Of a DNA stretch of 64,000 nucleotides, positions 36,104 to 46,970 are shown piece by piece (the first letter of the stretch is position 1; every line of letters starts with the position of its first letter). The notes beneath the pieces are model-generated. The model searched no databases, had not been told where the DNA came from, and saw only the letters and a program-made list of their open reading frames with translations. A program made the position numbers and the translations under genes. Source of the stretch: Moringa oleifera (taxonomy: Eukaryota > Streptophyta > Magnoliopsida > Brassicales > Moringaceae); the NCBI GenBank assembly GCA_021397835.1, contig JAJFZO010000579.1, forward strand, positions 3,363,001 through 3,427,000, read 5' to 3'.

Positions 36104-36620
36104 TGTTGAGTATGTGTGGAGACAATCTTATCCACAAAAGGGTATATATTTATCTGAAAAGATATATATATTTATCTGAGAGGGCATATACTTATCTGAA
36201 AGGATATATATGCTTATCTGAAAAGTAATATACTCATCCAAAAGAGTATATACTTATCAAAAAGGATATCTTGAGATTCTCACACATCTATCTTTTTGGC
36301 CTTGGGCTCTACTATATAAAAGGGGGACTTCTACCCATATAAACATCACAATAGAGAGAGTGAGTAAGAGTCCTAGGGTTTTATTCTAGTAGAGTGAGGG
36401 CTAGGGAAATAGTTATCTCTCTTGTAATTCATTTTCATAGTGAAAGGTTTCCTGCAGTGGCTGCAAAGTGGATGTAACTCTCAATTGAGGGTGAACCACT
36501 ATAAATCCTATGTTCCTGTGGTTGTTTACTTTCTTCTTGCTTTTATTATTATTGCTTTCAGGTTATAGGGATTTGATATTTGATCCATCGACTAAGGATC
36601 TGGTTGTCAAATTCCCAATA
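36104..36620 (+). repeat. 5' LTR of Copia 4 with internal tandem repeats
   Basis: 517 bp, starting TGTTGAG. Positions 36136-36270 consist of six or seven imperfect 19-22-bp units of the form AAAAG-TATATA-TTATCTG. A TATA box (CTATATAAAAGGGG) lies near 36312-36325. Confidence 0.9.
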
Positions 36621-36622
36621 AC

Positions 36623-36634
36623 TGGTATCAGAGC
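36623..36634 (+). other. Copia 4 primer binding site, initiator tRNA-Met
   Basis: TGGTATCAGAGC two bases after the 5' LTR, the usual Copia primer site. Confidence 0.87.
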
Positions 36635-36657
36635 TTCGGGTTTTGAGATTGAAAGCA

Positions 36658-39600
36658 ATGGGTAGCGAAGAAAACTCATCATATGGGATCATTAAGTTTG
36701 AAGGTACAGATTATGCCTTCTGGAGAATGCAAATCGAGGATTATCTGTATGGGAAAAAGCTGCATGAACCACTTTTGGGTCAAAAGCCTGAAAAAATTTC
36801 AGAAAGCGATTAGGATCTTCTTGATCGACAGGTGCTGGGAGTTATTCCGCTGACACTGTCAAAGAACGTTGCTCACAACGTGGCACAGGAGAAAACAACT
36901 ACAAGTCTGATGAAGGTGCTATCTGACATGTATGAAAAACCTTCAGCAAACAACAAGGTTCTTCTCATGAAGAAGCTATTCCACTTGAAAATGGGTGAAG
37001 GTAATTCTGTGACAACTCATCTTAATGAGTTTAATACAATAGTTAATCAGTTATCTTCTGTTGAGATTGACTTTGATGATGAGGTACGTGCCTTGATACT
37101 ATTGGCATCGTTGCTAAATAGTTGGGAGCCCACGAGAGCAACGATGAGCAATTCTGTTGGGAATTCAAAATTGAACTTCAATGATGTTCGTGATTGAGTT
37201 CTTGCAGAAGAGATTCGGAGGATTGATTCAGGTGAAACATCAGTTGCAAATTTTGCCCTAAATGTTGAAAACAGGGGAAGAGAAAGTGACAGAAACTCTG
37301 ATCGCAATAAGGACAAATCTAAGTCAAGGAATGGAAGAAGCAAATCTAGATCTGAAAGAAATCTAGAATGCTGAAACTGTAAGAAAAAGGGCCACATGAG
37401 AAAAGACTGTCGCTTACTGAAGAAAAAAGGTGAGCATAAAGATGACACTTCAAATGCTGTAATAGATGAAGTAGATGATACTTTACTCTTGGCTATTGAT
37501 AATCCTCTTGAGTCTTGGGTTTTAGATTCTGGGGCATCTTTTCATACTACTGCATATGGCAAAATAATAGAAAATTATGTTACTGGAAATTTTGGGAAGG
37601 TTTATCTTGCTGATGGAGAACCTTTGAATATTATTGGTATGGGTGATGTTAAATTAAAGATGCCAAATGGGAATATCTGGAAGATTCAAAAGGTGAGACA
37701 TGTGCCATAGTTGATGAGAAATCTAATTTCTGTTGGACAGCTTGATAGTGAAGGGTATAGGGTGACTTTCAATGATAATGCTTGGAAAGTTACCAAAGGT
37801 GCCATGGTTGTTGCTCAAGGAAGCAAAACTGAAACTCTCTATATGACTTTAAGTTGCAAGGATACAGTGGTTGCTGTTGACACTGGTATGAACTCTGACC
37901 TATGGCATTGCAGACTTGGGCATATGAGTGAAAAGAGAATGAAGGTCATGGTGGCAAATGGTAATTTACCGGATTTAAAATCTGTAGAGCACAAGTTGTG
38001 TGAAAGCTGCATCCTTGGCAAACAGAAAAGGGTCAGCTTCTCCAAAGCAGAAAAGCAGTTGAAGCAGCAAAAACTAGAGTTAGTTCATACAGATATATGG
38101 GGACCTTCGACTGTGACGTCTCTTGGGGGATCTAGCTACTATGTGACTTTCATTGATGACTCAACCAGAAAGGTATGGATTTATTTTCTAAAGAATAAAT
38201 CTGATGTATTTGATGCTTTCAGGAAATAGAAAGCCATGGTTGAGAATGAAACTAATCTTAAAGTTAAGTGTTTGAGATCTGATAATGGTGGAGAATACAT
38301 TGATGGGGATTTCAAACAGTTTTGTGCTGACAATGGGATCAAGACGGAGAAGACTACTTCAGGTACACCTCAGCAGAATGGTGTTGCAGAAAGGATGAAT
38401 AAAACACTAAATGAGCGTGCAAGGAGCATGAGAATGCATGTCGGGTTGCCCAAGGTATTTTGGGCAAATGCAGTTAACACTGCAGCCTATTTAATCAATA
38501 GGGGTCCTTCAGTTCCTTTGGATTGCAGAATACCTGAGGAGGTTTGGAGTGGAAAAAAGGTAAACCTGTCTTTTCTAAGAATATTTGGTTGCCTGTCATA
38601 TATCCATATTGATGCTGCTGCTAGAGGCAAACTTAATCCTAAATCAAAAAAATATTTTTTCATTGGATATGGTGACAATGAGTTTGGTTATCGTTTCTGG
38701 GATAACCAAAATAGGAAGATCATTAGGAGCAGGGATGTAATCTTCAATGAGCAAGTTCTGTACAATGATAGTTTAGGCAAGAGTTCAGAAGTAACAGATT
38801 CTGAGGCAAAAAGGCCTGAAGTGATCCACTTAAGAGACATTCCAGTGAATCAGTTGCAACAGAATACTGAGAAAGTTGAAGATAACATTGCTGAGCAAAA
38901 TCAGAAAAGTATGGCTCCAGAGGTAAATCCAACCACTCCTGTGACAGAAGTGAGAAGATCTTCCAGGACTGTGAGACCACCACAGAGATTTTCACCATCT
39001 CTGAACTACATCTTGTTGACTGATAGGGGTGAACCAGAGAGTTTTGATAAAGCTTTGCAGGGTAATGAATCAATCAAGTGGGAGTTAGCCATGAAAGATG
39101 AGATGAATTCTCTCATGAGTAATCAAACATAGGAGTTGGCAGAACTACCACAAGGAAAAAGGGCCTTGCAGAACAAATGGGTTTACCGAATAAAAGAAGA
39201 ACATGATGGCAACAAGCGGTATAAAGCAAGATTAGTAGTAAAAAGCTTTCAACAAAAGGAAGGTATTGACTACACAGAGATTTTCTCCCTAGTGATTAAG
39301 TTGACTACAATCAGAATAGTGCTTGGATTAGTGGCTCAGGAAGATTTGCATCTGCAGCAAATGGATGTAAAAACAACTTTTCTTCATGGTGACTTAGAGG
39401 AAGAAATTTACATGAAACAGCCACAAGGATTTGAAGTCAAAGGTAAAAAGAAAATGGTATGCAAACTTATGAAAAGTTTGTATGGGTTAAAACAAGCTCC
39501 AAGACAGTGGTACAAGATGTTTGACAACTTCATGTGTGACAATGGTTTCTTAAGATGTCAGGCAGACCATTATTGTTATGTTAAGAGGTATGATAACTCT

Positions 39601-40578
39601 TACATTATACTGTTGTTGTATGTTGATGATATGTTAATTGCTGGAGCTAATTTGCATGAGATAGAGAAATTAAAGAGTAAGCTCTCAAAGAAGTTTGCTA
39701 TGAAGGATTTGGGTTTCGCCAAACAAATCCTTGGGATGAGAATCACCAAGAAAAAGGGAATTCTCAAGCTGTCTCAGGAGAAATACATTAACAAGGTGCT
39801 TGCTAGATTCAGAATGGATGGTGTCAAACCAGTGAGTACACCTTTGGCTAGTCATTTCAGACTATCCAAAAGTCAGTCTCTGTCAACTGATGATGAAATT
39901 GCATATATGGGCAAGGTGCCTTATGCTTCTGCTATTGGGAGTTTAATATATGCCACAGTATGTACAAGACCAGACATAGCACATGCAGTGGGAGTTGTTA
40001 GTAGGTATATAAGCAATCCAGGAAAGCAACACTGGGAAGCAGTTAAGTGGATCTTCAAGTATTTGAAGAGCACTGTAGACTTCGCTTTGTACTTCAAAAA
40101 AACAGATATGGGCTTACATGGTTATGTTGATGCTGATATGGCTGGTGACATCGACAGCAGAAAAAGTACTACAGGGTATGTTTATACATTGGGTGGTACT
40201 ACAATCAGTTGGATGTCTAAACTACAAAAGATAGTTGCACTTTCGACCACAGAGGCTGAATATGTTGCTCTTACAGAAGCAAGCAAGGAGATGATATGGT
40301 TGTTATCTTTTCTAAATGAACTGGGGCATAGGTTTGAAAAAGCTATGTTGCATTGTCACAGCCAGAGTGTCATTCACTTGGCAAAGAACCCTATGTATCA
40401 TGCTAGAACGAAGCATATGCAAGTCAGATATCACTTCATAAGATCAGCTTTGGAAGATGGTGTCTTGTCACTCGAAAAGATACAAGGAAGTCAGAATCCA
40501 GCTGATATGCTAACCAAGGTTGTTACAATCGAGAAACTGAAGTTGTGTACAACTTCAGTGGGGCTTCTCAGCTGCTAA
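36658..40578 (+). pseudogene. Copia 4 gag-pol polyprotein, one frame with six stop codons
   Basis: One reading frame of 1306 codons runs from ATG 36658 to the terminal TAA at 40576-40578 without a frameshift. It is broken only by stops at 36811, 37195, 37372, 37708, 38227 and 39130. Domains in order: gag, CCHC zinc knuckle (its second residue, Trp in relatives, is now TGA), protease (LDSGASFHTT), integrase with its His-Cys zinc region and the D, D, E residues in TDIWGP, RSDNGGEY and NGVAER, reverse transcriptase with YVDDML near 39617, and RNase H (DADMAGDIDSRKSTTGY, STTEAEYVAL). At least four stops fall where a Trp codon would be expected. The element cannot move by itself. Confidence 0.9.
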
Positions 40579-40635
40579 TTGGGAAGTCATGACCATTGCA
40601 AGTGGAAGAAACAATTGAGATAATGAATTAGTCTC

Positions 40636-40647
40636 CAAGTGGGAGAT
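40636..40647 (+). other. Copia 4 polypurine tract
   Basis: AAGTGGGAGAT lies immediately before the 3' LTR, where plus-strand priming is expected. Confidence 0.75.
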
Positions 40648-41144
40648 TGTTGAGTATGTGTGGAGACAATCTTATCCACAAAAGGGTATATATTTATCTG
40701 AAAAGATATATATATTTATCTGAAAGGATATATATGCTTATCTGAAAGGGAATATACTCATCCAAAAGAGTATATACTTATCAAAAAGGATATCTTGAGA
40801 TTCTCACACATCTATCTTTTTGGCCTTGGGCTCCACTATATAAAAGGGGGACTTCTACCCATGTAAACATCACAATAGAGAGAGTGAGTAAGAGTCCTAG
40901 GGTTTTATTCTAGTAGAGTGAGGGCTTGGGAAATAGTTATCTCTCTTGTAATCTATTTTCATAGTGAAAGGTTTCCTACAGTGGCTACAAAGTGGATGTA
41001 ACTCTCAATTGATGGTGAACCACTATAAATCCTGTGTTTCTGTAGTTGTTTACTTTCTTCTTGCTTTTATTATTGTTGCTTTCAAGTTATAGAGATTTGA
41101 TATTTGATCCATCAACTAAGGATCTGGTTGTCAAATTCCCAACA
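40648..41144 (+). repeat. 3' LTR of Copia 4
   Basis: 497 bp. It lacks exactly one 20-bp unit of the tandem array found in the 5' LTR and otherwise aligns along its whole length. The array lies at 40680-40794. Confidence 0.9.
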
Positions 41145-41588
41145 TCAGCCTCCTTCATCTTTTGCATCTCAAATTCTCAGGTATAGGATATGCATTTGCT
41201 TTGTCTTATCATTTCCCTCATTTTCTTCTTTCAATAGATCCATGTCTATTTTGCTGTTTCAGATGCCATGATCTCCGTAAATATTGTATTTGAAACTACA
41301 GAGTAAATACAAATCTTAGCCTTGTATCTACTCTTCCTTCCTTCTCTGTTATTTTTTAGTTGTGCCATTGTTAGATCTTTTGGATCTGCATCCACTAAAT
41401 CTCATAGGTCACATGCTTACAGGAAGGACTCCATTTTCACCGCCCAAGCTTGATAATTTTCTCTGATGAAAATTAGAGTAGTAGACAAGAAACTATTTCA
41501 TGTTATATTGGATTTCAAGATAAAAGACAAAGTGTTTGATTTGCTTGGTTGAAATGTCACAGGATTTCAATTTCACATTCTACAAGTC

Positions 41589-41881
41589 CGTTAGAAAAGA
41601 AGAATAACAAACAAGAAAAGAGATAATTTTTGAAGCTTGGAATTGCTTACTTTACTTCATCGATGAAGGTTCTATTTATAAAAAGAATAAAAAAATTAAA
41701 AACTTAAATTGAGCTTCTCTTCTCTTTATATCTAAACTATAGATTCTTTTTATCTAAAATTCAAATTAAAGATTATTCTTATCCAAAACTATTTGATTAT
41801 TTCTATCCAAAACTATTTAATAAAACAAAAGATTTAATCTTATTTACATTATCTTTTGCTAAAATTGTGCAGGAAATACAC
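41589..41881 (-). repeat. 5' LTR of Copia 3, outer end truncated
   Basis: Aligns with 34070-34364 through shared segments such as GGAATTGCTTACTTTACTTCA, but with many differences. Its last bases do not match, and the host block resumes at about 41882. Confidence 0.6.
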
Positions 41882-42545
41882 ATCTTGAATGTGATGAAAG
41901 AAACTGGAACTGCAAAACAGAACAGCCAGAGCAGTAAAATGATCAAACAAGTCATGAGCAACTCTAATGCCCAGAATCCAGTAAAACCCATTTTTCAATG
42001 AAGTTTAGGAAGATGGGTTTTAAGCTAAAATGGATGTAGAAAGAGATGTAGATAGAAATCTGAAAAAGAGATGGAGTACACCATCAGTGAAGAGCAAGGA
42101 AGATGAAGAAAATCATGCCATAGATAGAGTACTGACTTTGCCGGTGTGTGAGAGAGAGATAGAGAGAGAGGTTTTGTCAGTTGTCACTATACAAAGCTTC
42201 TCCTCAAATTTCCTCTTAGGTGCCACTCATCAGCTGGTATTCAAACCTACCCTTCCCTCTATAAAGAAGAAAGTTTGCAGAAAAAGCTGTGAGCTGTGAC
42301 TGAGAAACCATAGTAATTGGGCTCTTCTTGCTTCAAACATTGGACCAATCGACTTTTCATTTTTACATCTAGGATTTGAATCTAGACAACCAAAGCTGAC
42401 CAAAAAAAATTCAAAAATACACTAATAGCCACTGGTCCATAATATAAGTATAAACAGTCCTGCTTTCAAGCAAAAAATTTCATAAACAAACAATGAAACA
42501 CGATTACTTGCACTGACATTAAAGCAAGATCTTCATCTTTTTATT
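41882..42545. other. Intergenic block, 3' flank of a lost A-type S-RLK
   Basis: Matches 13540-14277 next to gene 1, including the GA-rich stretch near 42148-42170 and the TTTATTTTATCTGG leading into the stop codon of exon 7. No gene seen. Confidence 0.65.
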
Positions 42546-42842
42546 TTATCTGGCTTCTATCACTGAAATGGTAACATCATTTCTAGAAAGATTTTCGGGC
42601 TCGATCTCTCTTATTTCTGGCTCTTCCTCCATACAATAAAATGCTGGTTTCTTAGGCACCGGTGTCATTTCATTTGAAAGCATGGGAACAACATCTGACA
42701 TGTTGGGTCTGTCTATTGCACAATCTTGTACACACAGGAGGCCTACATTTAGCCATCTCAGGACTTCATTTGGGGAGCATGGTTCTTCCAATTTTGGGTG
42801 TAGTAGCTCTAAACCTCTGCCTTCATTCCACAACTGCAATGC
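42546..42842 (-). pseudogene. Lone exon 7 of an A-type S-RLK
   Basis: 297 nt, the same length as exon 7 of genes 1 and 2, with an intact frame ([20 protein letters not shown] onward) and a normal acceptor. It encodes the C-terminal kinase lobe and tail. All upstream exons are missing: about 46 bases into the intron the sequence switches to a plus-strand B-type lectin exon. It is therefore a leftover of a deleted gene. Confidence 0.85.
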
Positions 42843-42888
42843 CTGAAATTAAATAAATCAATCAAAGGTTTCAATTTTAATTTCACAA

Positions 42889-44193
42889 GAAAGCTTACCC
42901 TTCTCAATATTTCATGTCTCTTTTTGCTCTTCCCAACCCCATCTTTTTCTCAGAGACACCATATCCAAAGGCCAAACTCTTGATCAACTGGTATCCCAAA
43001 ATGGTCTCTTCACATTAGATTTTTAAGGTTTTTAAACATAATGGTTTTGACCAAAGAACTGATTTTCAAATTCATCAATACTTGACAATACATTATACTG
43101 GAAATTCGAGTTCATTTGCAAACTTGTGGGTTGCCAACAGAGATAACTCGATTATCATTCTTGCAGCTATCGGCGCAGGCATAGATGATCAAGGCAGTTG
43201 AAAATTCTGCAAGATCGTGGCCAACCTATTGTACTATACTCACTGGGGGCACCCACTAATACAAGTGCTACTCTTGAAAACTCTGGCAATTTCACGGAGC
43301 CAGAAGCAAGGTTTTGCGGCAAAGCTTTGATCATCCTACAGACGCCCTTCTACCGAGCATGAAACTGGCAATCAGCTTAAAGACAGGGCTCAATTGGTCT
43401 CTAGCATCACGGAGAAGTGATCGATCCCCTGCCAAGGGTTCATTTACGCTTGGCATGGATCGTGATTCTGCAGATCAACTGGTCATCTGGTGGCAAAGGG
43501 CTGTTCTCTGGAAGAGGGGTTTTGGCCCAAAGGCAATTTCGGCTTCTTCAAGGACAGCCCCTATAGGTTCACTTACCATTGAAATGAAAATGAAAAGTAC
43601 TTTGACTAACACGGTAACTAAGGGCACCACTGCTTTCCCATGGTTACGTCTTGTCCAGAAGGTCTTATCCTTTTAGGGGATGTTGGATCAGTTTCTTTTA
43701 CTTCTGGATTCACAAATCATGCCTGCATGGAGAGAAAGCACCCCAAGGGCAGTATCTTTCCTACATACTTCAGGTCTCGCAGAGGATTCATGTCCACAAA
43801 AGGATTCAAATTTAGCAAGAGTGACAACTTGAGTCTTGCTAACCGTAAGGCAAAATGCTTAAACAATTGTTCGTGCTTTGCCTATGCTTCCACAAATGAG
43901 GATAACACTGGCAGTGAAATTTGGAGTACATTTGCTGTTCTCAGAAAATCTCATACATGGAACGCCCGAAATATATACATCCTTGAATCTAAAGGTAACT
44001 ACACTTTTATAAGCCAAGTCTCTCTAATTCTTTAGTTTCATAGACCTCACGTAACACTTATGTAAGCAAATTTTTCTGTCATTGCAGACAACTTCTGGTG
44101 GTTATGGCTAATGGTAGCAGTGGGAGGAGTTACAATCATAGTTCCATTGGCCTCCATGATTTATGTCATATACGATTAAGTTCCATGAAGAAG
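42889..44193 (+). pseudogene. Truncated B-type S-RLK pseudogene, exons 1 and 2
   Basis: Related to gene 5. It starts at the equivalent of codon 5, so the start codon is missing. Exon 1 runs to 43994 with several frameshifts and stops, though DHPTDALLPSMKL and the GFKFSKSDNLSLAN block are readable. Exon 2 (44088-44193) has a one-base insertion and a normal GT donor. Exons 3-7 are absent: after a part of intron 2 the sequence joins the 3' flank type found after gene 5. Confidence 0.85.
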
Positions 44194-46970
44194 GTATAAT
44201 CACTTTTAGCACTCACTTCAAACGAAAGTTTATGATTTTTGCTTCCTTTTATTTTAAGGAACTTGCCCGATGTTCTACTCTCATGTAACATAACCAGGCA
44301 GTCATGGAGCTGTTTATGATGTTAACAATAATTTTTATGAATTAATAACACTGCTAACTAATGTAATTATTTTGCACTGCAAAGAACTCAACTTGATTTT
44401 TGATTTATGGAGCAACAACTTCTCAGAATAACCAACCATCCCTTTCCTGGAAAATTCTGCAGTAGTTCATTGACAAGTTCCAAAGGCAGACACTAGTCAA
44501 CCAATTATGCAGAAAAGAGAGGTCCCATCTGACACAAAATCTGTCGCAAAATCTTGAAAGTCTTCTTTCTAAATTAGCAGCTGTACATTAGAAATTCAAA
44601 GAGGAATAGAGGTAAATTCTTCAACCTGCATGAACAAATTAGCAAAACAGAGATCTGCAGTCTTACAGTATCTGAAGCCACAAGCAGGGGTGCAACACAA
44701 ACAACCAAAAGCAGAGCATATCTCAAAGAGATCCACTTCACTTCCATCTCAACTACTCAAACCTGGAGAAATGAAAAAGAAAACATGCATGTATGCTAAA
44801 TAACAGCAGAACAAACAAAAAAAAAAAAAAGCCGACTTAGATGATAAAATTCTAGTTCCCTGAACCTAACATAACACAACAATACATTATTTTAAGGTTT
44901 CTATAATCAATGTTTGCTTCACATTTCAGTTTAAAACATTAAAAAAACAGAAATTTAAAGTGTTCACTGTTCACTGGAAAACACTTTGATAAGTCAGTAA
45001 AAGTTCTGGTAACTTAATTTATAATCACAACAGTGTAAATAAATATTTTAAGTATATCTGATTTTTTTTTTTCCAATAGTAGTGAACCAGCTCTCCATCA
45101 GTTTATTATGCTCTCATTTTTGCAGAGTAAATCCATTGAGGTTGCTTTTATATTTTCGCACAAACTTCATATTTCTCGAGTTTAATCAATTATGAATAAT
45201 TGAAGTTTGATTGTCACTTAGCCCTCTGATTTAATCTTGGGTTGCAAATATTTATTTAACAAGTTATTTACAAGATAATGTTTTTTTGATTTCTTTTGTT
45301 TTTACATTTTAATTAATGGAGTAAATTTTAAAATTTCTATTAATTTCATAAAAATTATTTTTTTCTGCATATTATTTTTAAAAATAACTATTAAGATTGG
45401 ATCATTTTCATACTTTGCCTGTTGATCAATAAAAACTCAATGAACCTCAATCGTGCCGGGTTAATGAAATACCTATAAGCTAATGAAGATGAAGTTGGCA
45501 AGGCAGCCTATCAGAAAGCATCGGAAGGTGGAGAGAGTAACCAACAAGTTATGTAGGCAATTCCACAGCAGGTTGACAAGTGGTATTTGAGACCCCTGAA
45601 CTGAATGCAGGTACAAAGAGTAACACAACTGTTACATATGGGACACACAAGATTTCCAGTTGATGATCATAGGGAGGACAAAAGGACAATCATTATGAGG
45701 GTGTTTTGCTGGTCCAAATAAGAAGAGCAAATACCCATTAATTTGGCCATTTCTAGGCATAGGCAACCCAAGAAAATCAAATGTGATGTAAGTTTCTTGT
45801 GCTCTTCATTTTGTCTGTAACAAACAGCAACTATGGGTGCAATAAGCATATGAGTGAGAGAGAAAGAGACATTAATGAGAACTATGGATTCAGATGCTCT
45901 TAGAGGTGCTTTGCCTATTGAGCTATTTCTGAATTCTCTCAATGTTTGTTAATAGTTTCAGTACATAAATCAATCAACAAAAGAACTATCTGGTTGCGTT
46001 ATTAGAAGTAACTCACACCATACACGTACATGCATATCAAGCGAGGCCAAGAAAGAAACATCCACTGCCAATGAGCATGAGAGAAGTGGGAATGCATTTA
46101 TTTATGTACACTCTTGGTAGTACTTAATTACTGCAATGTGTGAATGAAACAGTACTAACGAGATTAGTCAGTAAAACAGAAGCATATCTATCACAAACAT
46201 CAGCTGAATGAGATAGAAGAAACTGGTGGAACTACAAAACAGAACAACCACAGCAGAATCAATCAAGTGATGATGAACATCTCTAATGAGCAGAAACCCA
46301 GTAAAACCCATTTTTCAATGAAGTTTAGGAAGATGGGTTTTATGCTAAAATGGATTCAGAAAGAGGAGATGTAGATAGAAATCTGAAAAAGAGATGGAGC
46401 ATACTATCGGTGAAGAGTAGATGAAGAGAATCATGCCATAGAAGAGTACTGACTGTGCCTCTGTGAGTGAGAGATAGAGAGAGAGAGAGAGAGACAGAGA
46501 GGTTTTGTTGGCTGTCACTAGACAAAGCTTCTCCTCAAATTTGCTCTTAGCTGCCAATCACCAGCTGATATTCAAACCTACCCTTCCCTCTGTAAAAAGG
46601 AAAGTTTTCAGAAAAAGCTGTGAGCTGTGACTGAGAAACCAAAGCAATTGGGCTCTTCTTGCTTCAAACATTGGATCAATCGACCTTTCATTTTTACATC
46701 TAGCATTTGAATCTAGACATCACACACGGAAAGTCCTCCATGCAATTATATATTAGAGAAAAATAAATCTTCCTCGTGAGTTTTACAAGATCTAAGACTA
46801 TAAATGTTAAACACATCTAAAGCTCATGAAAAAAAGCATCCATAAGTACATTAGCTACCACTAATCCATAATATAATTATGAATAGTCTTGCACTGAAGC
46901 AAGACATTTCAAAAACATACAACTAAACGACAATTACTGACATTAAAGCAAGATCCTCTGTCTTTTTATT
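44194..46970. other. Intergenic stretch between the truncated copy and gene 2
   Basis: No recognised gene. 44265-44750 repeats 32560-33060, including a second copy of the small open frame. 44820-45400 is AT-rich, partly unlike the other blocks. 45230-46970 repeats the intergenic block seen at 12347-14277, with a longer GA microsatellite near 46470-46500. Confidence 0.55.
44574..44747 (-). other. Second copy of the conserved 57-codon open frame
   Basis: Minus-strand MEVKWISLRYALLLVVCVAP and onward, 57 codons, same length and stop position as 32886-33059. The hydrophobic N-terminus resembles a signal peptide. The same possible donor follows codon 27, but the only nearby acceptor would give an intron of 41 bases, too short for plants. 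Confidence 0.35.

Larger units (their letters stand above)
36104..41144 (+). mobile_element. Tork-lineage (Tnt1-like) Ty1/Copia element, nearly full length (Copia 4)
   Basis: LTRs at 36104-36620 (517 bp) and 40648-41144 (497 bp), target duplication TCAGC at 36099-36103 and 41145-41149, primer site at 36623-36634 and polypurine tract before 40648. The interior holds a single-frame gag-pol with all domains but six stop codons. The LTRs differ by one 20-bp repeat unit and about 19 substitutions. It is nested in the gag of Copia 3. Lineage is assigned from reverse transcriptase and RNase H blocks that closely resemble Tnt1-type elements. Confidence 0.92.
34070..41881 (-). mobile_element. Internally deleted Ty1/Copia element (Copia 3), host of a nested Copia
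   Basis: On the minus strand: 5' LTR (about 41589-41881, outer end truncated), gag (41150-41588 and 35693-36098, split by the nested element), protease (35480-35692), a shortened integrase (about 34830-35160), then directly RNase H (34398-34769) and the 3' LTR (34070-34364). Most of the reverse transcriptase is missing. The interior resembles the family of the gag-protease element at 26061. It inserted into the intergenic block that elsewhere runs from 13530 onward. Confidence 0.75.

Noticed and set aside
36136..36270. CRISPR-like array
   Set aside because: The units are contiguous imperfect tandem repeats without spacers, within a plant LTR.
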